A stretch of DNA of 6,135 bases from JAHRVQ01 sp046290215 (GTDB taxonomy: Bacteria > Pseudomonadota > Gammaproteobacteria > Pseudomonadales > Azotimanducaceae), in assembly GCA_046290215.1 (NCBI GenBank), contig JBKAGC010000219.1, positions 1 through 6,135 of the forward strand, read 5' to 3'. The notes under the pieces were generated by a model. The model had not been told where the DNA came from and ran no database searches. It saw nothing but the letters and a program-made list of their open reading frames with translations. Shown here piece after piece: positions 1 through 5,288 of this stretch; within the stretch, counting starts at the first letter, position 1; the number at the start of each line of letters is the position of its first letter. Both the position numbers and the translations under genes were made by a program.

Positions 1-31
1 CCTTGGTAAATCGCTTTCTTATCCTGGTCAT
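1..31 (-). CDS. IS3-family transposase OrfA, N-terminal fragment (partial)
   Basis: Only the first ten codons are inside the window, reading MTRIRKRFTK on the minus strand. The start is an ATG at 31-29 preceded by AAAGGAG (45-39) with 7-nt spacing, which is near optimal. A short basic opening running into RKRFT/RRRFT is typical of IS3-family OrfA proteins, whose N-terminal helix-turn-helix binds the IS ends. The position just inside a putative terminal repeat supports this. The remaining protein, any frameshift to OrfB and its functionality cannot be judged. Confidence 0.5.
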   Translation of the reverse strand, partial: MTRIRKRFTK

Positions 32-67
32 TCAGACACTCCTTTGGCGAGATTGTCGCCTATTAAA

Positions 68-94
68 GGTGTCCGTTAAACTGGGGGAGGTTCA
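68..94 (-). repeat. Putative left terminal inverted repeat of the IS
   Basis: A 27-bp stretch that on the minus strand begins TGAACCTCCCCCAG and ends GGACACC. It resembles remembered termini of IS3-family elements (TGAACC followed by a C-rich run). The matching right-end copy is outside the window, so the exact length of the repeat is not established. Confidence 0.45.
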
Positions 95-113
95 CAGTGT
101 CCCCTTATGTCTG

Positions 114-737
114 TTAGAACGAGCCCAAAGACTGATGAATAAAATTGCCGTCACCACTCCACGCTAAATAACCAACGGCGGCGACGTTGAGAACTACGGT
201 GACTTTGAACGTGACCTGGAATTGCTGCTTGCTGGATTTATGGCGCAGGAGTCGCTGCGCTGCAATGGCCCCGGGCCAGCCACCCATCAAGCCCAGTAGA
301 TGCAATGTTGATTCGGCTGTGCGCCAGTTGCCGTTTCGAGCCGACGATTTATCCCATCCGTAAGCGATAAAGGTCACCATGCTCAATACTGCGTAAGTAC
401 TGATAACCATCCAGGAAATGCGATCAAAATACGCAGAAACACAGAGAGCACACATGAATACTAGCGTAAATGCCGTGGGGAGTGGGCCCGCCTGCGTTTT
501 CCGAGCGGGTTTTCTTGCGACCCTGGCCTGTTTCGCAAGCCGGACTTTCACAGCTTTGTCTTTACCTTTGTCACCCCTGGCTATTTCATAGGTAACAATA
601 TCTCCAACTTCGGGCCGGCGTGATCTTTCAAGAAAGGCCTTGATGTGGAAAAAGACCGTATTCCCATCTCCATGCCAGGAGATGAAACCAAAGCCTCGAT
701 CATCATCCCACTTCGTGATCTTTCCCTGTAAACGCAT
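114..737 (-). CDS. Cold-shock domain / DUF1294 inner-membrane fusion protein
   Basis: A 207-residue two-domain protein. Residues 1-67 form a cold-shock (OB-fold) domain: the RNP1 motif is RGFGFISW (14-21) and the RNP2 motif is VFFHIKAF (28-35), the two nucleic-acid-binding strands of CspA-type proteins. A basic linker (68-84, rich in R and K) leads to a DUF1294 membrane domain with predicted segments near 86-104, 109-126, 146-160 and 178-193. It carries the family signature: YGWDKSSA, WRTAESTLHLLGLMGGWPGA and QRLLRHKSSKQQF. The fusion is a known architecture; the cold-shock domain should face the cytoplasm, tethering single-stranded nucleic acid, probably RNA, near the membrane. The DUF1294 function is unknown. 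The start is an ATG with a modest GGAAA eight bases upstream; the cold-shock domain begins at once, so the start is secure. It follows the hydrolase gene on the same strand after 106 bp. Confidence 0.9.
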   Translation of the reverse strand: MRLQGKITKWDDDRGFGFISWHGDGNTVFFHIKAFLERSRRPEVGDIVTYEIARGDKGKDKAVKVRLAKQARVARKPARKTQAGPLPTAFTLVFMCALCVSAYFDRISWMVISTYAVLSMVTFIAYGWDKSSARNGNWRTAESTLHLLGLMGGWPGAIAAQRLLRHKSSKQQFQVTFKVTVVLNVAAVGYLAWSGDGNFIHQSLGSF

Positions 738-745
738 GCAGCAAG

Positions 746-780
746 TTTCCAGACTGAGAGCGGCTACCGGTCTGGTAGCC
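746..780 (-). promoter_or_regulatory. Leader with two mutually exclusive hairpins before the cold-shock gene
   Basis: In the minus-strand transcript, GGCTACC (780-774) can pair with GGTAGCC (768-762) as a perfect 7-bp stem with a 5-nt loop. Alternatively CCAGAC (775-770) can pair with GTCTGG (754-749) as a perfect 6-bp stem. The two overlap and cannot coexist. The second would cover the two G residues of the ribosome-binding GGAAA (750-746), while the first leaves it free. No T-tract follows the first stem, so it does not look like a terminator. A temperature- or ligand-dependent switch is an inference from geometry alone. Confidence 0.4.
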
Positions 781-843
781 CAATCTGAGATTTTACGCAG
801 AAGGAATCCGGGTATTCCTTGATGCCCTGCATACTTTTAAGAA

Positions 844-1767
844 TCAGTAATCCAGCCACTGCATAAACGCAACAGAGGCTGCGATCAGTCGCTGTCTGGG
901 TGTTTCCAGTAATGCTGCGTGGGCGCCGCCCGCCAGCACCACCCATTGCTTGTTGGGATTGGCCAAATCAGTAAATACCCGGGCGTGGGCCTCAGTATTC
1001 GCCAACGGGTCAAACTCGGCCTGTAACAACAAGGTGGGCACCGGGACTGCGCTGGCTTCCAGGGCATTCCACTCATGTAACTGATTCCAGTCCGCCCGCA
1101 CCGGGTCGGCGCGCAGGGCTTCCTGAACATAGACGGCAACGGCCTGCTCGCTGATGGCACCGTCGACAATAAAGTCCGAGGCGGCGGCCTCGGCCGTGGT
1201 GGGATTACGCGGCGGCTCGGTGACGCCGGCCGGGTCAGCGTATTCGGCACCTGGACGCACCGGATAGCCAAACAAGGTCAGGCTGCGAATGTGCTCGGGA
1301 TAGCGCTGCGCCGTAAGCTGGGCGATCATGGAGCCATAAGACCAGCCCCAGACATCGATGGCAGCGCCGGTGCGTTCGCTCAGCCAGGCCAGGATATTGG
1401 CCAGGTCACGGGCCGCCTTGTCCGGCGTGTTCCAGCCACTGGCATCCCGCGGCGTTTCGCCATAGCCACGCGCATCCAGCGCCCACACTGAATAACCCTG
1501 CTCATTAAAACCGTCCATCAAGGACAGGTTTTCACCGGGGACCTGGAGGTCGAAGTCCGGTACGGAACTCCAGGTGCGGCCGTGATGCAGCAGTATGTGG
1601 CCCTTGGGGTCGTCGACGGACTTTTCCCAGACCGCCATGGGGTGACCGTTGGAGTCGACGGTGTGCTGGATTAGTTCGGCTGCGTGGGTTGGGGCTAGAA
1701 GCAGGAATGCCAGGAGGCCCGCGAGGCAGTGGGTTATCGTTGTGGTTGGTTTACTTGCAGGTTTCAT
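844..1767 (-). CDS. Exported alpha/beta-hydrolase-fold enzyme
   Basis: A 307-residue serine hydrolase. A Sec-type signal peptide covers about residues 1-29: a basic start, a hydrophobic core CLAGLLAFLLL and a likely cleavage after THA. The oxyanion region is LLHHGRTWSS (59-68). The nucleophile elbow GWSYG (141-145) gives Ser143, the acid is probably Asp253 in AEFDPLA, and the catalytic His283 lies in AGGAHAALLE, so the triad is complete and in order. Residues 170-240 form the cap region expected between strand 6 and the acid. It should hydrolyse an ester, amide or similar bond in the periplasm or outside the cell; no substrate can be named. An additional Cys14 lies within the signal core, but no convincing lipobox follows. 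The ATG at 1767 gives a clean signal peptide, although no strong Shine-Dalgarno precedes it. Codon choice is GC-rich compared with the TIR gene at the right end. Confidence 0.88.
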   Translation of the reverse strand: MKPASKPTTTITHCLAGLLAFLLLAPTHAAELIQHTVDSNGHPMAVWEKSVDDPKGHILLHHGRTWSSVPDFDLQVPGENLSLMDGFNEQGYSVWALDARGYGETPRDASGWNTPDKAARDLANILAWLSERTGAAIDVWGWSYGSMIAQLTAQRYPEHIRSLTLFGYPVRPGAEYADPAGVTEPPRNPTTAEAAASDFIVDGAISEQAVAVYVQEALRADPVRADWNQLHEWNALEASAVPVPTLLLQAEFDPLANTEAHARVFTDLANPNKQWVVLAGGAHAALLETPRQRLIAASVAFMQWLDY

Positions 1768-1777
1768 GGTGTTTTTG

Positions 1778-1791
1778 CTTTATTGATAAAG
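1778..1791. promoter_or_regulatory. 14-bp palindrome just before the hydrolase start
   Basis: CTTTAT and ATAAAG flank a two-base centre, giving an exact inverted repeat 11 bp upstream of the hydrolase start codon. It could be an operator, or a weak RNA hairpin near the ribosome-binding region. It is short and AT-rich, so a chance origin is possible. Confidence 0.25.
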
Positions 1792-1792
1792 T

Positions 1793-1848
1793 GGCTTGTG
1801 GGCGCCTGTGAGCGGCTTGTGGGCGGCTTGTGGGCGGCTTGTAGGCGG
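1793..1848. repeat. 11-bp tandem repeat (about five units) in the hydrolase leader
   Basis: Units at 1793-1803, 1804-1813, 1814-1824, 1825-1835 and 1836-1846 follow GGCTTGTGGGC. The third and fourth are identical to the first, the fifth differs by one base, and the second is a degenerate 10-bp copy; a partial GG ends the array. The array lies 26 bp upstream of the hydrolase start on its minus-strand leader. An 11-bp period is about one helical turn, so a repeated protein-binding site is possible, and copy number may vary by slippage. Nothing shows that it is coding. Confidence 0.85.
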
Positions 1849-1958
1849 AAGTTCAGACAAAAAGTTTCAGGGGGAGTCTTGCACAGAACCGCTACTTTAA
1901 GCCATTTCTCGAGTCGTGTCCCCGGAGTCAAGGCACTCGGCGTGGGAGGCTAGCCATA

Positions 1959-1985
1959 GTGACAAGCAGGCCCGTTCGCTATAGT
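1959..1985 (+). promoter_or_regulatory. Candidate sigma-70 promoter for the tRNA-Gly gene
   Basis: GTGACA (1959-1964, one mismatch to TTGACA) and TATAGT (1980-1985) are separated by 15 bp and lie 13 bp before the mature tRNA 5' end. The -10 element is good, but the spacer is shorter than the optimal 17 bp, so the -35 assignment is less secure. Confidence 0.4.
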
Positions 1986-1998
1986 CTGATTGACCAAT

Positions 1999-2074
1999 GC
2001 GGGTGTAACTCAGTTGGTAGAGTTCCAGCTTCCCAAGCTGGCTGTCGCGAGTTCGAATCTCGTCACCCGCTCCA
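1999..2074 (+). tRNA. tRNA-Gly, anticodon CCC
   Basis: The full cloverleaf can be drawn by hand. The acceptor stem GCGGGTG (1999-2005) pairs with CACCCGC (2064-2070). The D stem is ACTC/GAGT. The anticodon stem CCAGC (2025-2029) pairs with GCTGG (2037-2041) around the loop TTCCCAA, giving anticodon CCC (2032-2034). A 5-nt variable loop precedes the T arm, with stem GCGAG/CTCGT and loop TTCGAAT. The discriminator is T2071, as in bacterial tRNA-Gly, and CCA (2072-2074) is encoded. It reads GGG codons. The accessory block begins about 50 bp past its 3' end, and tRNA 3' ends are common integration sites, but I found no second copy of the tRNA 3' end in the window. Confidence 0.97.
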
Positions 2075-2125
2075 CTTATTGCACACAGGCGCCGGGTTAG
2101 TTTATCCACGCCCGGAGATTGTCCG

Positions 2126-2151
2126 GATCAAATCACTCTGCCTCCTTTGAT
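2126..2151 (+). repeat. Dispersed 26-bp repeat, copy A (degenerate)
   Basis: Matches the family that starts GATCAAAT, has the core ACTCTGACCCC and ends TTTGAT. This copy differs at four positions in the middle (TCACTCTGCCTCC). It is followed by a second TTTGATCCC, an extension also seen after copy B. It lies 40 bp upstream of the start codon of the carboxymuconolactone-decarboxylase-like gene. Confidence 0.7.
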
Positions 2152-2191
2152 CTCTTTGATCCCGAACATACTAAGAACAAAAGGAACAACT

Positions 2192-2938
2192 ATGCCCAGG
2201 ATCTTCAGATTTACTTCCAGTGCTATTTTCGTGATGGTTTTCGGCCTTCACATCAGCGGCGTACATGCCCAATGGGACAATCTTGTTTTGCCTGATCCGA
2301 TCCCCGCACACGAGCTGCCAGATGATATTGATCCAGTCTCGCTCGCGCGCTTACCCCAGGTGCAACGAGGGGATCTTGATGATGCAGGTAAGCGGGCCTT
2401 CGATACCTACGTCAGCCCAGGCACAGGGTACGAAACGGGGCTGCGAGGTCCGGTTGGCATGTGGATGCATAGTCCAGAGCTGGCGGAGGCTATCTTCGAT
2501 GTGCGCCAAAGGGTTCGCTATGGGACCGAAAAGGACCAGAGGATCACGGAACTCATTATATTGAGCACGGCGAGGGAGATCAGTAATCAATATGAATGGA
2601 GTGCCCACGAGCCGTTGGGAAGAGCTGCGGGGCTGGAAGAAGAAATTATTGAATTCCTCAAGTGGCGACGACCGATGAGTGAAGCCGAAGGTATAGAGGG
2701 GTTCGGAGAGACGGAACAGGCCCTGGTGCAATTTATTCGTGAACTGGTTGGTGACCGGGATGTGAGTTCGGAGTCCTTCACGCGCCTGCATGACATCTTC
2801 GGTGATACCGGTATCACAGATATTGTCGGGCTGGTGGGCTATTACAGTTTCGTGGCCGTGACCTTGGATGCCTTCGACTTGCAGAGAACACCGGGCAGTG
2901 AACTGCTATTGCCGGTTGCTGCGGACTCGTTGCGATAA
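2192..2938 (+). CDS. Exported carboxymuconolactone decarboxylase-like (CMD/AhpD-fold) protein
   Basis: A 248-residue protein. I chose the ATG at 2192 over an in-frame ATG at 2147: it has AAGGA six bases upstream and begins directly with a signal peptide (MPRIFRF, hydrophobic core to residue 23, cleavage after VHA at 26). The upstream ATG lies inside repeat copy A. The mature part has the CMD-family all-helical pattern: Glu120 before LIILSTAREI, then NQYEWSAHEPLGRAAGL (132-148) with the conserved E/W/H positions. A second related helical region follows at about 195-228. The CxxC of AhpD-type peroxidases is absent, so a thiol reductase role is unlikely; it resembles the decarboxylase/lactonase branch. 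The substrate is unknown. Export is unusual for a family normally in the cytosol. It stands alone between repeat copies A and B. Confidence 0.8.
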   Translation: MPRIFRFTSSAIFVMVFGLHISGVHAQWDNLVLPDPIPAHELPDDIDPVSLARLPQVQRGDLDDAGKRAFDTYVSPGTGYETGLRGPVGMWMHSPELAEAIFDVRQRVRYGTEKDQRITELIILSTAREISNQYEWSAHEPLGRAAGLEEEIIEFLKWRRPMSEAEGIEGFGETEQALVQFIRELVGDRDVSSESFTRLHDIFGDTGITDIVGLVGYYSFVAVTLDAFDLQRTPGSELLLPVAADSLR

Positions 2939-2956
2939 TGTAAAGTGTCGGAGGGA

Positions 2957-3005
2957 TTAAACTGCATTAGTTCAGACCAAATCTGACACCATTTTTGTAG
3001 TTTAA
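2957..3005 (+). terminator. Nested hairpins after the CMD-like gene, possible weak terminator
   Basis: TCAGA (2972-2976) and TCTGA (2982-2986) form an inner 5-bp stem, followed five bases later by a run of five T (2992-2996). An outer pair, TTAAACT (2957-2963) and AGTTTAA (2999-3005), encloses it. The stem is short and the T-run is not adjacent, so termination would be inefficient. The rest of the gap up to the next repeat holds no gene I can support. Confidence 0.3.
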
Positions 3006-3117
3006 CTAAGGCTGGTTACCATCGGGCGGGTCGACAATTGCAATCAAGAGTCACCAACCAGATTCATTAAGCTACTAAACTATTAGTGTCCCCATGAGGT
3101 TTATAACTGAGCCGCCT

Positions 3118-3143
3118 GATCAAATTACTCTGACCCCTTTGAT
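3118..3143 (+). repeat. Dispersed 26-bp repeat, copy B
   Basis: A perfect consensus copy: GATCAAAT, then TACTCTGACCCC, then TTTGAT. As after copy A, it is followed by a second TTTGATT-CC. It ends 31 bp before the start codon of the membrane-protein gene, so any promoter for that gene must overlap or adjoin the repeat. Confidence 0.85.
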
Positions 3144-3174
3144 TCTTTGATTCCATTAGGCTATTAACCAAATC

Positions 3175-4251
3175 ATGGCCCCTGTAAATAACCAAACTAA
3201 CACCTTTGCCAATATCCCCGGCCTAACATGGATTGGGACTGCAAATTTTCCAGCCCTCTTATTTGCGACGGCGTCGTCAGTGCCTTTTGTGTTGCTTTAC
3301 CTACTTACCGGCGTGCTGACGAACCCAGAAAGCGGGTTGCAAACTGTTACGGTGATTTTTGTCGCTATGCACATTCTGACTGTGGCAAGTTGGGTTCAGC
3401 GGACAAAGGGTAACCTTCTGGATATCGAAGCTCTTGCTAAATTGACCAACCAGCGCCTTTCGGACGGACAACAGTGCACTCTGCATGAAACTCGGGCGGC
3501 TAATTTCATCACTTTGTGCGGCAGTTTTTTGCTCGGTGCGATGTTTTTCTTCACCGGGCGCATAATTGGAGGTCCAGTTCCGGCCGCCGTGGTTATCGAT
3601 GAAATCATCAGGGAATACATTTATCTGGAAGGGCCGATCGAGTTGGTTGCCTGGAACTACATCGCAATCCTTCAGTTCTTCATTATTGGCACTGCTGTGG
3701 TTTTCGGTATTGTCAGCCAGTCCAGGCATAATCGAGTAATGAAAGCCTTATGCGATAGTCTGGACATCAATCTGCTCAACACAGATCAGCTTGCAGTCGT
3801 TGGAGGCCCTTTGCTCAGAGCCCTTGCTGCACCTGTATTTCTATTGGCAGCGACCGGGCCTTTCCTGTTTATCAATGAGGGCGCTAGTTCTGATGGTTTT
3901 TATCTTTTGGCAGTGCCTACTGCGCTATTGCTTACGGCCTTCGCAGCAACAGCATTGCCCCCAATGCTGGCTGTGCGGCGGAAGGTTATCGAAGCCAAGC
4001 GGCAGGAGTTGTCTATCATCGAGCTGTATCTGCAGGGTGACAAGCAAGCCATGAGCAAATCGCAGGTCAGCCATTTACAGGATTCTTTTACTGCCATGGA
4101 AGTTCTTGAATATCGAGACAGGGTGGCGGCAATCTGGGATTGGCCTCTCCACGGTCAACTTATAAAACTGATGTTGTACCTTATTATTCCGCCGTTGGCC
4201 TGGGCGGCTGCGGCGCTGGTTGAGAGAGTGGTTGATGCCGCACTTGGCTGA
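3175..4251 (+). CDS. Polytopic inner-membrane protein of unknown function
   Basis: A 358-residue protein I do not recognise by name. Hydrophobic segments lie near 26-48, 56-74, 110-132, 160-181, 212-234, 241-265 and 330-348, so about seven membrane spans. A hydrophilic stretch at 266-326 contains charged helices (RRKVIEAKRQELSIIELYL) and should face the cytoplasm. The C-terminal pattern WDWPLHGQLIKLMLYLIIPPLAWAAAALVE resembles a tail seen in several families of uncharacterised bacterial membrane proteins, with a W-P step, then a span, then W-x-A-x-A-L-V-E. There is no visible catalytic motif, nucleotide-binding loop or transporter signature. The ATG at 3175 has no clear Shine-Dalgarno, but the next in-frame ATG is inside the second span and would remove the first, so this start is preferred. 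It is a single-gene unit between repeat copies B and C/D, with a terminator downstream. Confidence 0.75.
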   Translation: MAPVNNQTNTFANIPGLTWIGTANFPALLFATASSVPFVLLYLLTGVLTNPESGLQTVTVIFVAMHILTVASWVQRTKGNLLDIEALAKLTNQRLSDGQQCTLHETRAANFITLCGSFLLGAMFFFTGRIIGGPVPAAVVIDEIIREYIYLEGPIELVAWNYIAILQFFIIGTAVVFGIVSQSRHNRVMKALCDSLDINLLNTDQLAVVGGPLLRALAAPVFLLAATGPFLFINEGASSDGFYLLAVPTALLLTAFAATALPPMLAVRRKVIEAKRQELSIIELYLQGDKQAMSKSQVSHLQDSFTAMEVLEYRDRVAAIWDWPLHGQLIKLMLYLIIPPLAWAAAALVERVVDAALG

Positions 4252-4330
4252 AGCAGGAACAGACTATCCTTATTAATTGTAGCCAGCATTCTGCGGAGCT
4301 TGCCAAGGCCAAGGGGCTAAGGGGTGGGGG

Positions 4331-4399
4331 CAAAGGGGTCAGAGTGAGTTGATCCATTAGCAGAGCTTGATTGTATCAAAGTACTCTGACCCCTTTGCT
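4331..4399. repeat. REPIN-like palindrome made of two inverted 26-bp repeat copies (C and D)
   Basis: Copy C (4331-4354) is on the minus strand and copy D (4374-4399) on the plus strand. CAAAGGGGTCAGAGT (4331-4345) and its exact complement (4383-4397) give a 15-bp perfect stem; TTGAT (4349-4353) and ATCAA (4375-4379) add a second paired block inside. The transcript could form a long hairpin. Paired inverted copies of a short repeat are the form taken by REP doublets (REPIN/BIME) mobilised by REP-associated tyrosine transposases; no such transposase is in the window. Confidence 0.75.
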
Positions 4400-4417
4400 C
4401 TCTACACCCTGTTGCTT

Positions 4418-4439
4418 CGCTGAATCAGCGGGTTTTTTT
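4418..4439 (+). terminator. Intrinsic terminator after the membrane-protein gene
   Basis: CGCTG (4418-4422) and CAGCG (4426-4430) form a stem with a three-base loop, extendable by two T-G pairs at the base, followed by seven T (4433-4439). This is a conventional Rho-independent terminator on the plus strand. It separates the membrane-protein gene from the VOC gene, so the latter needs its own promoter in the 78 bp that follow; no strong promoter was recognised there. Confidence 0.65.
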
Positions 4440-4517
4440 GTTCTCCGCCCCTTTTATTCCTGCATTTGCATATTGGTGATAGTTTACAAGCACAACGAAT
4501 GAGGAAAGGAGATCTCC

Positions 4518-5024
4518 GTGACACAACAACTGGAACGATTGCTGGATGATTACGACCAGAAGAAACTCTCACGGCGCGAGCTCATGGCGCTGCTGCTGGC
4601 CACGGGTACCGCAGCGGCAACCGGCAACGCCCAGGCGCAGGCCACCGAGCCTGTCGCCATTGGCCGATCCATGAATCACGTCTCCCTTTCGGTTGCTGAT
4701 GTGAACCGCTCGGCTGATTTCTACAACAGGGTGCTGGGCATGGAAATCATCAGCCGGCCCGCCAATGGCGGCCTGAACATGGGGCTGGGGGGCGAAAGCT
4801 TTCTCGGCCTGTACGAGTTTGCTAACCCGGGCTCCATGCACCATTTGTGTATCGGTGTGAATGACTACAATGCCGACGCCATGGCCGAGCGCCTGGAGAA
4901 TCATGGCATAACACCACGGGTGAATCGCGACCCGGCCAACCGCACCAGCGGCGGCGACCAGCTCTACTTCAGCGACCCTGACGGTATTAGCCTGCAACTG
5001 GCGCAGCATGGTTACCTGGGGTAG
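4518..5024 (+). CDS. Exported VOC-superfamily (glyoxalase/dioxygenase-fold) protein
   Basis: A 168-residue protein starting at GTG, preceded by AAAGGAG at six-base spacing, which decides the start. Residues 18-23 (SRRELM) and the following stretch LLLATGTAAATGNAQAQA form a Tat-like signal with probable cleavage near AQA (40-42). The mature protein is one vicinal-oxygen-chelate unit: SMNHVSLSVADVNRSADFYNRVLGM (51-75) opens the first beta-alpha-beta module and MHHLCIGVND (107-116) the second, ending at DPDGISLQL (153-161). Candidate metal ligands are His54, Glu100 and His109. The usual C-terminal Glu is Gln160, a variant also found in other VOC proteins, so metal binding is uncertain. One VOC unit requires a dimer for complete sites. 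A twin-arginine route would fit a cofactor- or metal-loaded protein. The substrate is unknown. The stop is immediately followed by tandem repeat copies E and F. Confidence 0.82.
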   Translation: MTQQLERLLDDYDQKKLSRRELMALLLATGTAAATGNAQAQATEPVAIGRSMNHVSLSVADVNRSADFYNRVLGMEIISRPANGGLNMGLGGESFLGLYEFANPGSMHHLCIGVNDYNADAMAERLENHGITPRVNRDPANRTSGGDQLYFSDPDGISLQLAQHGYLG

Positions 5025-5026
5025 GT

Positions 5027-5086
5027 ATGATCAAATTACTCTGACCCCTTTGATCCATGATCAAATTACTCTTACCCCTTTGATCC
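5027..5086 (+). repeat. Two tandem copies (E and F) of the dispersed repeat, 30-bp period
   Basis: Units 5027-5056 and 5057-5086 are identical over 30 bp except G5043 versus T5073. Each is ATGATCAAAT, then TACTCTGACCCC (one base changed in F), then TTTGATCC. They start two bases after the VOC stop codon. Read on the minus strand they yield the repeated peptide MDQRG(Q/K)SNLI, but nothing suggests that it is made. This is the only place in the window where the repeat is head-to-tail. Confidence 0.9.
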
Positions 5087-5216
5087 ATAAATATGACTGA
5101 CGCTACGCTTGGATCTTGACCCTGGTGCGGGAACTCCTGGTTGGCGAAAAGCTCGTTAAGCTCTCGGGATGGATGATGACTATAATTTTCAACCATGTTC
5201 GATACCAGGCTATGGG

Positions 5217-5288
5217 CCATAACGCCGCGCTTTGCGGCTGGTTTGGAGCGCAGCGGGAAACAAGCCCGACAACAGCGCTTTGTCAGCA
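5217..5288 (-). other. Integron attC recombination site (cassette end)
   Basis: Read on the minus strand, the element has the attC order. R'' is TGCTGAC (5288-5282). The spacer AAA follows, then L'' GCGCTGTTG (5278-5270). A central stem GGCTTGTTT (5266-5258) pairs with AAACCAGCC (5244-5236) with one mismatch, around a 13-nt loop. L' is CAAAGCGC (5234-5227), then the spacer GGC, then R' GTTATGG (5223-5217). L'' and L' pair over eight positions with a single bulged G in L'' (position 5273), the extrahelical base that sets strand choice by the integrase. The R boxes pair as TGAC/GTTA. R'' and R' deviate from RYYYAAC and GTTRRRY at two or more positions each, so efficiency may be reduced. The length of 72 bp is within the attC range. 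It directly abuts the stop codon of the TIR gene, as expected for a cassette. Confidence 0.75.

Larger units (their letters stand above)
1..94 (-). mobile_element. Left end of an IS3-like insertion sequence (truncated by window edge)
   Basis: Read on the minus strand, the segment starts at 94 with a terminus-like sequence beginning TGAACCTCCCCCAG, continues through a short leader and reaches a start codon at 31 with an excellent Shine-Dalgarno. A TGAACC... end followed within about 65 bp by a basic OrfA-like start is the usual layout of the left end of IS3-family elements. Only this end is inside the window, so the right repeat, the rest of the transposase and any target duplication cannot be seen. 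The outer edge lies only 20 bp from the stop codon of the cold-shock/DUF1294 gene. The family assignment rests on the terminus and ten residues, so it is moderate. Confidence 0.55.

Noticed and set aside
2147..2191. Upstream ATG of the CMD-like gene, adding 15 residues
   Set aside because: It lies in repeat copy A and would put a polar extension before the signal peptide; the ATG at 2192 has a good AAGGA and yields a clean signal sequence.
2957..3005. Nested inverted repeats after the CMD-like gene as a second attC site
   Set aside because: The outer arms (TTAAACT/AGTTTAA) do not fit RYYYAAC/GTTRRRY, and there is no L-box pair with a single bulge.
4569..5009. 146-residue antisense frame within the VOC gene
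   Set aside because: It is a shadow of a GC-rich coding region; the sense frame has a strong ribosome-binding site, a signal peptide and VOC motifs.
1999..5086. Genomic island integrated at the tRNA-Gly 3' end
   Set aside because: No direct repeat of the tRNA 3' end and no integrase gene are present in the window; the location is suggestive only.
5027..5086. CRISPR-like array
   Set aside because: Only two head-to-tail 30-bp units with no spacers; they belong to a dispersed intergenic repeat family.
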